The notes beneath the pieces are model-generated. The model had not been told where the DNA came from. It made no database searches and saw only the letters and a program-made list of their open reading frames with translations. Both the position numbers and the translations under genes were made by a program. A stretch of 64,000 bases of DNA from NCBI RefSeq assembly GCF_013868055.1, contig NZ_JACEOL010000025.1, forward strand, positions 1 through 64,000, written 5' to 3'. Origin of the DNA: Thermoactinomyces mirandus. GTDB taxonomy: Bacteria > Bacillota > Bacilli > Thermoactinomycetales > Thermoactinomycetaceae. Positions 1 to 8,141 of the stretch are shown here, one piece after another; positions within the stretch are counted from its first letter, which is position 1, and each line of letters starts with the position of its first letter.

Positions 1-705
1 CAGGCAGCTTTGAGGTGCCCGAAGTCAAGTGCTGTTGTCGATTGTATTCCGGTTATTTCAAACATCAAAAATTATATCGATTTAACTTCCGGGAAAGACT
101 CGATTTCCGGAGACAAACTGGACCCTGTCGATAAAGTAATCACAGTCATAGGGATCGCCTCCGGCCCAGGTAAAAAACTAGGTGGTGCTCTGAAAGGATT
201 TTTTAATGGAGGAAAGAAATTCTTGAAGAGATTCGGTATCCATATCGATGATCTGGCAGAGCGGTTGGGGTTAGGCCCCAGACTGCAGCCTGCTGGTGGC
301 CCTTCGCATATTCCCGAAAAATCTCAGGTGAATAAGTTAGAAGGGACAAACGGGGGAGGGGGTAGTGGCTCTGGAGATAACAGAAAAGGTGGATTCATAA
401 AGGTTGATGAAAATAAAATAATCCAAACAGCCATGAAACCTAAAAAAGGTGGAGAAATGGTTGTAGGCCATGCATTACAGAAACATGCTGGCAGGAATCC
501 TCATATTTGGGGGAAAGTAAAAGGAGGTCCAGATCAAATTAATCAAATGGCTTTAAATCATCTTCGAGAAATATTGAATGGGCCAGGTGAATTTATAAAA
601 GTTAAAAATGCTAGAGGGATTGAGTTTCTTGAAAAGAAACTTCCTGATGGAAGAGGAGTGCGTTTGAATATGGACGGAACTTTCAAAGGTTTTATTGATC
701 AGTAA
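1..705 (+). CDS. Polymorphic toxin, C-terminal part (pretoxin region plus nuclease-like tip)
   Basis: The frame is open at the window edge (codons before the first TTG at 10 are still coding), so this is the 3' end of a larger secreted toxin. The first ~75 residues contain a TGKDSISGDKLDPVDK-like stretch resembling pretoxin (PT-TG) linkers that precede variable toxin tips. A Gly/Ser-rich hinge follows at about 105-125. The last ~95 residues form a compact tip with GHALQKHAGR and the ending LPDGRGVRLNMDGTFKGF, a layout seen in small RNase-type (BECR-like) polymorphic toxins; the conserved His residues are plausible active-site residues. An acidic immunity-like gene starts 18 bp downstream. Toxin role is well supported by context; the exact nuclease family is inference. 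Confidence 0.75.
   Translation, partial: QAALRCPKSSAVVDCIPVISNIKNYIDLTSGKDSISGDKLDPVDKVITVIGIASGPGKKLGGALKGFFNGGKKFLKRFGIHIDDLAERLGLGPRLQPAGGPSHIPEKSQVNKLEGTNGGGGSGSGDNRKGGFIKVDENKIIQTAMKPKKGGEMVVGHALQKHAGRNPHIWGKVKGGPDQINQMALNHLREILNGPGEFIKVKNARGIEFLEKKLPDGRGVRLNMDGTFKGFIDQ
190..332 (+). repeat. Direct repeat, copy 1 (toxin linker)
   Basis: About 140 bp encoding the end of the pretoxin region (FFNGGKKFLKRFGIHIDDLA and following) recurs at 1756-1898 with only scattered substitutions. It lies just before the variable toxin tip, so recombination between the copies could exchange toxin tips. Confidence 0.85.
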
Positions 706-722
706 GCGAGGTTAAAAGGAAT

Positions 723-1226
723 ATGGACAATATAGAAATCGTGATAAAAGATTTCAGGAAAGAGAATATCAATTCATTTATTTATGAAGAATTGAGGTTG
801 CCTGCTTTAACGATTAAGTCATCCCATTTTTATGATCATCAATCAGAAAGAGATCTTGAATTTGCCCAAGTGAAAAATATGAAAAAGATTTTGTCGCCAA
901 AAGGAACTGGTTATGTTGTTTTGGAGAAAATCCTGATGGGGATAGAATTGCACAATGTGGTGATGGTTTTTTCTTTTGATGAGGAAAATGGGGATATTGT
1001 AATCAACTTTCCTGAAAATGAAATTTTTACGGGTGGAGTAAAGGAGATAAAATTAAAAGTAAAAAAAATACTCGATGATCTTATTAAGCTGAGAAACAGA
1101 TATGAAATAGGTAAAATAATCATTGGTTACGAACCTGCGGAGGACCAAGATACCAAATTGATTGAACTAAACAATCAAGAGATTTGTTTAGAAAAAGTAT
1201 TTGAAAGAATAATTAAGGGTATTTGA
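723..1226 (+). CDS. Probable immunity protein for the upstream toxin
   Basis: A 167-residue soluble, acidic protein with no signal peptide, preceded by an AAAAGGA ribosome-binding site and starting 18 bp after the toxin stop. I do not recognise the family by sequence. Position directly behind a polymorphic-toxin tip, small size, net negative charge and AT-rich composition are typical of cognate immunity proteins, which bind and block the toxin in the producing cell. Function is inferred from context only. Confidence 0.6.
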   Translation: MDNIEIVIKDFRKENINSFIYEELRLPALTIKSSHFYDHQSERDLEFAQVKNMKKILSPKGTGYVVLEKILMGIELHNVVMVFSFDEENGDIVINFPENEIFTGGVKEIKLKVKKILDDLIKLRNRYEIGKIIIGYEPAEDQDTKLIELNNQEICLEKVFERIIKGI

Positions 1227-1263
1227 TTTGTTTTGGATCAAATATTTACTGTTGGAGTTTACC

Positions 1264-1608
1264 ATGAGAGAAATTGAAAATTGCCCGAAAGTAAACTTCA
1301 GACTTTAAAAAATACCTAAAGGTTGGTTGGTGGAATATCATACTTTACCGGAAATAAATCTCAAATCTTTAGATGAAGGGATATTTGATGGTTACATTTT
1401 ACCCAAGATTTATTTCCAATAAATCGGTTTTGATTGATTTGGGATGGTATCCTGATTGTCTGTGAAAGGAAACTTTAAATTACAAGTTGCTAGGGATTTT
1501 AATTAGGAGCAGCCTGTTAAGCAATATGACTCAGATGACCTGGATGAAATTGTTGCATATATTGAAAAGATTTTAGAGCAGATATCGAATGATGAGTTTA
1601 CTTTATAG
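1264..1608 (+). pseudogene. Decayed immunity-type gene
   Basis: Reading from ATG 1264 gives a protein-like sequence (MREIENCPKVNF, then GWLVEYHTLPEINLKSLDEG, and at the end DSDDLDEIVAYIEKILEQIS) interrupted by at least two in-frame stops in its first half and by further lesions. The acidic helical ending resembles immunity proteins of toxin loci. It probably served a toxin tip since lost. It is flanked by the functional pair on the left and a terminator on the right. Confidence 0.55.
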
Positions 1609-1680
1609 TTTATTTTTTAACGCAAAGCGTCCAAAAGCGTATTGGAGAGAATAGAGAATAAAAAATGATCAGAGAAAAAT

Positions 1681-1722
1681 AACCCCTCCCGCTAGTGCAA
1701 AGACCGTTCGGAGGGGTTTTTG
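1681..1722 (+). terminator. Rho-independent terminator
   Basis: AACCCCTCC pairs with GGAGGGGTT around a loop of about 20 nt, followed by a short T run. It closes the first toxin/immunity unit and leaves the second toxin cassette without obvious transcription from upstream. Confidence 0.75.
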
Positions 1723-1755
1723 GATCTTTATTGTTTCTGATCAATCTGATCCAAA

Positions 1756-1898
1756 CTGAAAGGACTTTTTAATGGCGGAAAGAAATTGTTGAAGAGATTC
1801 GGTATCCATATCGATGATCTGGCAGAGCGGTTGGGGTTAGGTCCCCGATTACAGCCAGCCGGCAGCCCCCCGGACATTCCTCGAAAACCTCAGGTTGA
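1756..1898 (+). repeat. Direct repeat, copy 2 (orphan cassette linker)
   Basis: This copy of the 190-332 sequence starts abruptly behind an in-frame TGA at 1747-1749. It carries the same reading frame (LFNGGKKLLKRFGIHIDDLA) into a different toxin tip. Confidence 0.85.
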
Positions 1899-2289
1899 TC
1901 GGATGGATGGGAGCGGGGGTAGCTGGGGGACCATATTTAAGAATGGAAGAATATCCATTAAAGACATAGAAGATAATCCTCATTTATTTAGTGGAAAATC
2001 TGCCAACGATATCGCGAATATGTTGAGGGAAGCTGGATATGATGTAACAATTAAAGCTTCAACTAAATCACGTTCAGGAGCACAGATTATTAAAATTAAC
2101 AATCCAGGCGCTGGCAAGAATATTACTCAAGTTCAGGTTTCACCTGGTGGAGGAAGACATGGATCAAGTCCTTATGTAAAAATAAGTACTAACGATCAAG
2201 GGATTATTAAAATTGTTGATGGTCTGGAGAGTAATTATAAAACTGATGGAAAAGAAACTGCCAAAATTATTTTTACAGGGAGGAAGTGA
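1786..2289 (+). CDS. Orphan polymorphic-toxin tip
   Basis: This 167-codon frame (first usable start TTG 1786) begins inside the repeated linker and then diverges completely from the first tip. The unique part, about residues 45-167, includes SANDIANMLREAGYDVTIKA, QVQVSPGGGRHG and KISTNDQGIIKIVDG; similar Gly-His motifs occur in Bacillales polymorphic-toxin tips. There is no secretion or delivery region and no good ribosome-binding site, so it is an orphan cassette that would be expressed only after recombination onto the full-length toxin gene. It overlaps the following immunity gene by 4 bp. The catalytic class is not assigned. Confidence 0.6.
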   Translation: MLKRFGIHIDDLAERLGLGPRLQPAGSPPDIPRKPQVDRMDGSGGSWGTIFKNGRISIKDIEDNPHLFSGKSANDIANMLREAGYDVTIKASTKSRSGAQIIKINNPGAGKNITQVQVSPGGGRHGSSPYVKISTNDQGIIKIVDGLESNYKTDGKETAKIIFTGRK

Positions 2290-2723
2290 AATTGATAAAA
2301 CTGGATGCACCTATTCTTCCTTGGAAAGGAATGGGTGGGATTAGACTATATAGTCACATTAGTCAATTTTATGATCTCATCGTACACTCAAAGAGTGAGC
2401 CTGTACTTTTAGGAAAGTTTTTAATAAGATACGAAATAAAAGATTCAGTCGATTTGTGGTTTAATATAATGAATGGCAAGTTGTTTAAGATAACAGCCTT
2501 GAAAAATTATAAAGGAAAGTTATTTGATAAAATCCGTATTGGAATGCATATCGATGAGGTATTACAACACGAACCCAGCTTTATCTATGATGATTTTGAA
2601 GAGGTATATTGCAGTCCGAAAGGTGTATTTATTGAAACTGATCCTGTTGAACATTCAGTATTATGGATTGCAGTATACGTAAAAGAACTGGAAAATGAAG
2701 ATTTTGAAAGAGGAAAATGGTGA
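2286..2723 (+). CDS. Probable immunity protein of the orphan toxin cassette
   Basis: A 145-residue protein starting at GTG 2286, overlapping the toxin TGA stop (2287-2289), an arrangement typical of toxin-immunity translational coupling. It is soluble, with the motif GMHIDEVLQHEPSFIYDDFE and an ending rich in Glu/Asp. No family name is assigned. Keeping an intact immunity gene beside a silent toxin tip is typical of orphan cassettes, since the cell stays protected against relatives that deploy that tip. Confidence 0.6.
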   Translation: MKLIKLDAPILPWKGMGGIRLYSHISQFYDLIVHSKSEPVLLGKFLIRYEIKDSVDLWFNIMNGKLFKITALKNYKGKLFDKIRIGMHIDEVLQHEPSFIYDDFEEVYCSPKGVFIETDPVEHSVLWIAVYVKELENEDFERGKW

Positions 2724-2851
2724 GCAGATAAAGTTTATAAAATAGTTGGTTTTCCAAAAAATATTCTTGCAAGGGACAGTGTCTGTCAGGCCTGCCCCTT
2801 ATTAATTTAAAAGACCAATTTTATTACAAATAAAAAAGCACTTGACCCATT

Positions 2852-2880
2852 CATTTGCAGTCAAGTCACAAGCTCCTGTA
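2852..2880 (-). terminator. Probable terminator for the minus-strand toxin/immunity unit
   Basis: On the minus strand ACTTGAC and GTCAAGT form a 7-bp stem followed closely by TTTTTT. Between it and the immunity stop at 3019, the minus strand shows decayed coding-like sequence (for example ENTLFELSKLNKPHKIFLE) with stops. Confidence 0.5.
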
Positions 2881-3018
2881 ACAAATATTTTACTCAGTAA
2901 TTCAAATCCTTGTAATTCAATTTACCTTTCCTGTCAAATCAACACACCATTCTCCAAAAAAATTTTATGAGGTTTATTGAGCTTGGATAGTTCAAATAAA
3001 GTATTTTCTTTTAAGGCT

Positions 3019-3225
3019 TCACAGATGGATTTTTTCAACGGAAAGAATTTTGACAGCTAAAGCATAGTATTCCTCATAACCTTCATCTTCCAACTCTAAT
3101 CCATTGTCCGTTTCATAACTTGTGTCTATCAAGCCTTGAATTCGCAAACCATTTTTCCATTCCAATATCATTTTCGTACCATTTGGATACCGGAGTAACG
3201 CCTTAATAAATTCATCAACATTCAT
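3019..3225 (-). CDS. Probable immunity protein (68 aa) of the type-50-like toxin
   Basis: ATG 3225 is preceded by a good GAGGGAG ribosome-binding site and gives a 68-residue acidic protein (MNVDEFIKALLRYPNGTKMI at the start, a Glu-rich region near residues 45-53). The nominal frame continues upstream without a stop and merges this gene with the toxin remnant into a 174-codon frame. That fusion is an artefact of a one-base shift in the toxin: in the toxin's own frame a TAG at 3239-3241 lies 13 bp before this ATG. Function is inferred from position. Confidence 0.65.
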   Translation of the reverse strand: MNVDEFIKALLRYPNGTKMILEWKNGLRIQGLIDTSYETDNGLELEDEGYEEYYALAVKILSVEKIHL

Positions 3226-3238
3226 TTTTTCTCCCTCA

Positions 3239-3543
3239 CTAAGGTCTCGGGACAATATGAGCACCATTTTTCGAATAATAATACCTTTAGTAGTATTAAA
3301 GGCCTCTCCTGTATTAAGATCTACCCATTTCCCAATAATTTGTTTAAAATTTACTCGTTCTTTATTACTACCAATTTTTTGACCTGTTCCTGCATATTCA
3401 TCCAAAAGTCTTTGGGCGTTACCTGTAAAGATACTTTTTCCCTTTTGATAATTGGGGTGACCCTGTATATACTTTCCTTGTTTTCCAGGATGGACCTTAG
3501 CTTCAAATATCATATGAAAGCAGAGCTTAAACTCAAGGCTCAA
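3239..3543 (-). pseudogene. Polymorphic toxin type 50-like tip, one-base frameshift
   Basis: Reading from 3543, GKQGKYIQGHPNYQKGKS, then the LLDEYAGTGQ segment, KERVNFKQIIGKWVDLNTGE and TTKGII match the layout of polymorphic toxin type 50. The family normally ends like GII-H-SKNG-HIVP-RP-stop. Here the frame breaks after TTKGII, but the next frame reads SKNGAHIVPRP followed by TAG. Inserting one base (a C before ATTCG) restores GIIHSKNGAHIVPRP exactly. The N-terminal delivery part is absent. Either a decayed cassette or a single-base consensus error. Confidence 0.7.
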
Positions 3544-3945
3544 AAAATGATTTTCGAGATAACAAAGAGGTGAATCCTGACAAACCGAAATTCTTTAGGA
3601 TGGATAAACCTGGAGGTTGAAAGACTAGGGGTTGCTTCAAGTAAACAGAGGTAAAAGATGAGGCATACAAGTAGGAAGTCACTTTGAAGACACATGAATT
3701 TGCTGCTATTTTTTTATTTCGCGGAAAGTTTCAGTTAAATCGGGTTCAGGGAGGATGATTGGCTTTTCAGATAATTGAAGGGTTGAAAAAGCAAAAAACT
3801 CAATAAAGCTACTATTTCGATTTTTAATCATAATCTTGATTTAGTATATAAAATAATACATTATATAATTGTAAGATATATTTAAACATATATTTATATT
3901 AAAAACAATACTCCTCTTAAAAAAATCTTACTAAAAGGTGGGATG
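3544..3945. other. AT-rich intergenic region
   Basis: No convincing gene here. The sequence becomes very AT-rich from about 3700 to 3930, just before the symporter, and probably contains its promoter; I could not single out one clear -35/-10 pair. Confidence 0.5.
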
Positions 3946-5097
3946 ATGGTGAAGTTAATCGCAAAGTTGGTCGCAGGGATCATTGCAGGTATTTTTATTG
4001 GCCTGGCTGGAATCGACTGGATTACTCGCCTGGCTATTACATTTAAGGATGTTTTTGGTGAATTTATTAATTTCGTTATTCCTTTAATTATTTTATTTTT
4101 CATTGCTTCCGGAATTTCCAAACTGGGCAATGAATCCGGAAAGTTATTAGGCATATCCCTGGGCGCGGCATATACTTCTACTTTGATCGCCGGGATTGGT
4201 GCTTTTTTTGTCGCGACGTTCATTATGCCTTTTATCGCTTCAGGAGGTGCGGTACCAGAAGAAGGAAAAGGGCTTGAAGGTTTCCTTACTTTTGAAATTG
4301 AACCGCTCATGGGTGTTATTACCGCATTGGTTCTGGCTTTTGTGTTTGGGGTAGGTATTGCCAAGTTGAACAGCCAGTTTCTCATGAAAGTTTTTGATGA
4401 AGGAAAGTCAATTATTGAACTGGTTATTGTTAAAATCATCATTCCATTGCTTCCTTTTTACATCGCTGGTATTTTCGCGGAACTTGCTGCAGCCGGAACG
4501 GTCTTCAATACACTGAAGGTCTTTGGGATCGTACTTGTTGTTGCCGTGCTTACCCATTGGGTGTGGCTGTTCATTCTGTATACCATTGCCGGAACCTATA
4601 ACAAAAGAAATCCGTTTTCCTTGCTAAAAACAATGTTGCCGGCATTTTTTACCGCACTTGGTACCATGAGCAGTGCGGCAACAATACCTGTTACGTTAAG
4701 GCAAACAAAAGAAAACGGCGTGCGGGAGGAAATTGCCAACTTCAGCATTCCCTTGAATGCAACTATCCACCTTTCGGGAAGCACGATTACAATTACCAGT
4801 TGTTCGATCGCGGTAATGGCGGTCCTGGATGGCTATAGTATCCCTGGTTTTTCCCAGATGCTGCCTTTCATTCTGATGCTGGGAGTGGTCATGATTGCTG
4901 CACCGGGTGTTCCGGGTGGGGCGGTTATGGCAGCAACGGGTATTCTTGCCTCCATGCTCGGTTTTGATAAAGAGGCCATTGGGCTGATGATTGCCCTTTA
5001 CATGGCGCAGGACAGCTTTGGAACCGCAACCAATGTAACGGGCGACGGCGCGCTCGCCTTAATTATAGACAAGTTTATGGCAACCTCAAAAAAATGA
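3946..5097 (+). CDS. Dicarboxylate/amino acid:cation symporter (DAACS family)
   Basis: A hydrophobic protein of about 383 residues of the sodium:dicarboxylate/glutamate symporter family (GltP/DctA/SstT type), an inner-membrane secondary transporter importing dicarboxylates or acidic/neutral amino acids with Na+ or H+. Features: about eight membrane segments, a Ser-rich re-entrant segment with LGTMSSAATIPVT (HP1-like), the INATIHLSGS-like NATIHLSGST stretch, and a C-terminal QDSFGTATNVTGDGALALI segment matching the substrate/cation site of the family. It is shorter than the usual 410-460 residues, with a compact N-terminus. Start: ATG 3943, ATG 3946 and GTG 3949 are all possible behind AGGTGGG; 3946 is a compromise. 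Monocistronic with its own terminator. Substrate not determinable. Confidence 0.85.
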   Translation: MVKLIAKLVAGIIAGIFIGLAGIDWITRLAITFKDVFGEFINFVIPLIILFFIASGISKLGNESGKLLGISLGAAYTSTLIAGIGAFFVATFIMPFIASGGAVPEEGKGLEGFLTFEIEPLMGVITALVLAFVFGVGIAKLNSQFLMKVFDEGKSIIELVIVKIIIPLLPFYIAGIFAELAAAGTVFNTLKVFGIVLVVAVLTHWVWLFILYTIAGTYNKRNPFSLLKTMLPAFFTALGTMSSAATIPVTLRQTKENGVREEIANFSIPLNATIHLSGSTITITSCSIAVMAVLDGYSIPGFSQMLPFILMLGVVMIAAPGVPGGAVMAATGILASMLGFDKEAIGLMIALYMAQDSFGTATNVTGDGALALIIDKFMATSKK

Positions 5098-5107
5098 TAT
5101 TTTTCGG

Positions 5108-5142
5108 CCGATTCCCTGTCTTTTCGTCAGACAGGGGATTTT
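5108..5142 (+). terminator. Terminator of the symporter gene
   Basis: CCCTGTCT/AGACAGGG stem with loop TTTCGTC followed by a T-rich stretch, 12 bp after the symporter stop. Confidence 0.85.
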
Positions 5143-5242
5143 GTATGGGGCAGAAGAAAGGTTAGGCAAACCCCGTTTTCAGTATGTATAAAAAACATAT
5201 ACAGGAAGGCATTTTCAATGCTGCCCCTTTGCAATGGTTAAA

Positions 5243-5277
5243 CCCGAACGGTCTTGGAGTTCCGTTCGGGTTTTTAT
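5243..5277 (-). terminator. Bidirectional terminator downstream of gnd
   Basis: CCCGAACGG/CCGTTCGGG forms a perfect 9-bp stem just beyond the gnd stop at 5285, with T runs available on both strands. Confidence 0.75.
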
Positions 5278-5284
5278 GAAATAT

Positions 5285-6732
5285 TTAAATGTCTGTTTTC
5301 AAAGATGACTTTATTGCGCCGGGCTCCAGCCAATTGGTATGAAATGTGCCTTCCTGATCAATACGTTCATATTTGTGTGCCCCAAAATAGTCCCGCTGCG
5401 CCTGGATCAGGTTGACTCCTGTTCGGGAGGAGCGGCAGCCATCGCAGAATGACAGTGCAGAACTGAAACACGGTAACGACAAACCGCTTTCCATTCCTTT
5501 CATTACAACCTTTCGCAACGAAGCCTGATAACGGTTTGTTTTCTCCAGGAAACAGGGTGCCAGCAGCAGATTGGCCAGGTCCCTGTTTTCCTTGAAGGCA
5601 CGGTAGATCTTATTCAGGAAATCTGCCCGGATAATGCATCCGCCACGGAAAATCAGAGCAATTTCTCCCAGATCAAGAGACCAGCCATATTTTGCGGAAG
5701 CTCCCTGGTATTGATAAAATCCCTGGGCGTAAGTACAAAGTTTGCCCATATACAGAGCTTCCTTCACGAGATTCACCCAGTATTCCTTATCCATTTTCTC
5801 TTTGGCAGGGGAAGAGCCTGCTAGAAGTTTTTCCGCACAGATCCTTTCCGATTTCATGGAAGAAAGATACCTGGCGTAAACTGCTTCCGTGATAATTGTG
5901 GAAGGTACCCCAAGATCCAGGGCTTCCTGGCTGGACCATTTTCCCGTTCCCTTTTGCCCGGCTTTATCCAGAATCACTTCCATCATCGGTTTTCCGGTTT
6001 CCTGATCCGTTTTGGAAAGGATATTTGCGGTAATCTCCACGAGATAGCTTTTCAATTCTGTTTCATTCCAGGAATTGAACACATGAGAGAGTTCCTGCAC
6101 TGATAAGCCATTTTGTTCCTTGAGAAACTGATAGGCTTCTGAAATCAGTTGCATATCCGCATATTCAATTCCGTTGTGAACCATCTTTACATAATGTCCC
6201 GATCCCGCAGGGCCGATATAGGTGCAGCACGGTTTCCCATCGACATGTGCGGCGATCTTTTCCAGAATCGGGGCGACTAGCCGGTATGCTTCCAAATCTC
6301 CGCCTGGCATTAACGCCGGACTGTTTAAAGCACCTTTTTCCCCGCCGGATACACCAACACCAAGAAACCGGATTCCATGTTCCCGCAATTCCCGAATCCT
6401 TCTGTTGGAATCATGGAAGTCGGAGTTGCCGCCATCCATGATGATATCTCCCGGCTCCAGCAAAGGAATGAGTAATTGGATAACGGAATCTGCTGCTTCC
6501 GCCGCCACCATCAAAAATATTTTGCGCGGGCTTTCCAGTGAGTAAATAAAGCTTTTCAGTTCATAGTGGGGGTCAATCTGACGATTGGAGTATTGGCTGG
6601 AAAATTTTTGGGTCAGATCAGGCTATAGTTACAGACAGCGACCTTTTCGCCTTTGCCTGCCATATTTCTTGCCAGATTGGACCCTATTACCCCTAAACCA
6701 TAGAACCGATCGAATTTTTCAATGTATGCCAC
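5285..6732 (-). pseudogene. gntZ: 6-phosphogluconate dehydrogenase, frameshifted near the N-terminus
   Basis: Decarboxylating 6-phosphogluconate dehydrogenase: 6-phosphogluconate + NAD(P)+ to ribulose-5-phosphate + CO2. The long open part (from 6514) carries DGGNSDFHDSNRR, GVGVSGGEKGALNSPALMPG, GSGHYVKMVHNGIEYADMQL and the C-terminal RIDQEGTFHTNW signature. Its N-terminal ~70 residues are missing, but upstream the minus strand reads GLGVIGSNLARNMAGKGEKV (the Rossmann dinucleotide-binding start) from GTG 6732, then a TGA; shifting one frame resumes with DLTQKFSSQYSNRQ and joins the main frame. One indel near 6615-6630 therefore splits the gene. It sits 3 bp after gntP, as the last gene of a Bacillus-type gnt operon. 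True inactivation or a sequence error; other 6PGDH copies may exist outside the window. Confidence 0.8.
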
Positions 6733-6735
6733 CCT

Positions 6736-8100
6736 TTAAACAAACAAATTGAGGATCAGGACCCCGGCCAGGCCAACAACGGAAATAATCGTTTCCAATA
6801 AGGTCCATGTTGAAAAAGTTTCTTTCAGGCTGAGGCCAAAGAATTCCTTAAACATCCAGAAGCCTGCATCATTGACATGGGAAGCGATCAGGCTGCCGGC
6901 ACCGGTTGCCAGAACCATCAGGGCCGGATCGACATTGGTTCCCTGCATCAGCGGGATAACCAGACCGGCTGTTGTCAGTGCGGCAACGGTTGCCGAACCA
7001 AGTGCGATTCGCAAGATTGCTGCAATCAGCCATGCCAATAACAGCGGGGACATTTGGCTGCCTGCAAACAGTGCGGATACGGAGTCGCCGACACCGCCAT
7101 CGATCAGCACCTGTTTCAGGACTCCTCCGCCGCCGATAATGAGCAGCATCATCCCAATGGCACGGATGGATTCTTCCGCGGATTTCATCACCTGTTTGAT
7201 AGGGATATTCTGTTTTACACCCATTGTATAGACCGCAAGCAATACAGAAATGAGCAGGGCCGTTGTTGGTTCCCCAATCAGATGAATTACGTTGAAAAGA
7301 AAGTTGTCCGGCACATTGCCCAGATCCTGGATCAAGTCGACAATGGTTGTGACAGCCATCAGAATTACCGGCAACAGGGAAGTGAAAACACTGATCCCAA
7401 ACCCTGGAGTATCCTCCAGTTTAAAAGATTTGGTCGTGCTGATCGCATCAAAGTCCCCGGAAGCGGTTTTATGAAATGATTCAGAACTGATTTTTTTGAC
7501 CAGTTTGGTGAATAATGGACCGGCGATAATTACAGCCGGAATAGCAAGAATGATTCCATAGATTAATACCATTCCAATATTTGCTTCATACTGTTGGGCA
7601 ATAACAGTTGGACCGGGATGCGGAGGCAGGAATCCGTGGGTAACCGATAATGCCGTAGCCATTGGGATACCCAGATACAAAACGGAAACTTTTGACTGTT
7701 TGGCGATTTGATAGACAATTGGAACCAATAATACAAGGCCTACTTCAAAAAACAGGGCGATGCCGATGATAAAGGAAGAGATCACAACTGCCCATTGAAT
7801 GTTTTTTTGTCCAAATTTATCAATTAACGTAACAGCAATTCGCTGCGCCCCGCCAGCGTCTGCAACCAGCCTGCCAAGGATGGCGCCAAATCCGAAGATT
7901 AATGCAATACTGCCGAGTGTAGCGCCCATTCCGCCCTCAATCGATTCGACAATTTTGTCCAGCGGCATGCCTAATGCCAGAGCAATCAAAAAGGCCGTAA
8001 CAATAAGTGAAATAAACGTGTTCAGCTCTATTTTCGTGATCAGAAACAATAAAACACCGATTCCGGCAGCAACGATCAATAGCGGCAAAATATGTTCCAT
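6736..8100 (-). CDS. gntP: Gluconate permease (GntP family)
   Basis: A membrane protein of 454 residues importing gluconate by H+ symport (GntP family). About 12-14 hydrophobic segments; signatures include FGFGAILGRLVADAGGAQRI near residue 70, GFLPPHPGPT near residue 155 and LATGAGSLIASHVNDAGFWM near the end, all typical of GntP permeases. ATG 8100 is chosen because TTGGAGTG lies 6 bp upstream; the longer start at 8118 has no site. It lies between gntK and gnd in an operon with 41 bp before and 3 bp after. Expression should depend on the operon promoter upstream of gntR, now separated by the transposon. Confidence 0.92.
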   Translation of the reverse strand: MEHILPLLIVAAGIGVLLFLITKIELNTFISLIVTAFLIALALGMPLDKIVESIEGGMGATLGSIALIFGFGAILGRLVADAGGAQRIAVTLIDKFGQKNIQWAVVISSFIIGIALFFEVGLVLLVPIVYQIAKQSKVSVLYLGIPMATALSVTHGFLPPHPGPTVIAQQYEANIGMVLIYGIILAIPAVIIAGPLFTKLVKKISSESFHKTASGDFDAISTTKSFKLEDTPGFGISVFTSLLPVILMAVTTIVDLIQDLGNVPDNFLFNVIHLIGEPTTALLISVLLAVYTMGVKQNIPIKQVMKSAEESIRAIGMMLLIIGGGGVLKQVLIDGGVGDSVSALFAGSQMSPLLLAWLIAAILRIALGSATVAALTTAGLVIPLMQGTNVDPALMVLATGAGSLIASHVNDAGFWMFKEFFGLSLKETFSTWTLLETIISVVGLAGVLILNLFV

Positions 8101-8141
8101 TGTTTTCACTCCAATCATGTTTTAATTGCCTATTGCAGGCT

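Noticed and set aside
3019-3543. A single 174-aa protein on the minus strand
   Set aside because: Its C-terminal 68 codons have their own ribosome-binding site and start, and the N-terminal part is a toxin whose own frame ends at 3239; the fusion comes from a one-base shift.
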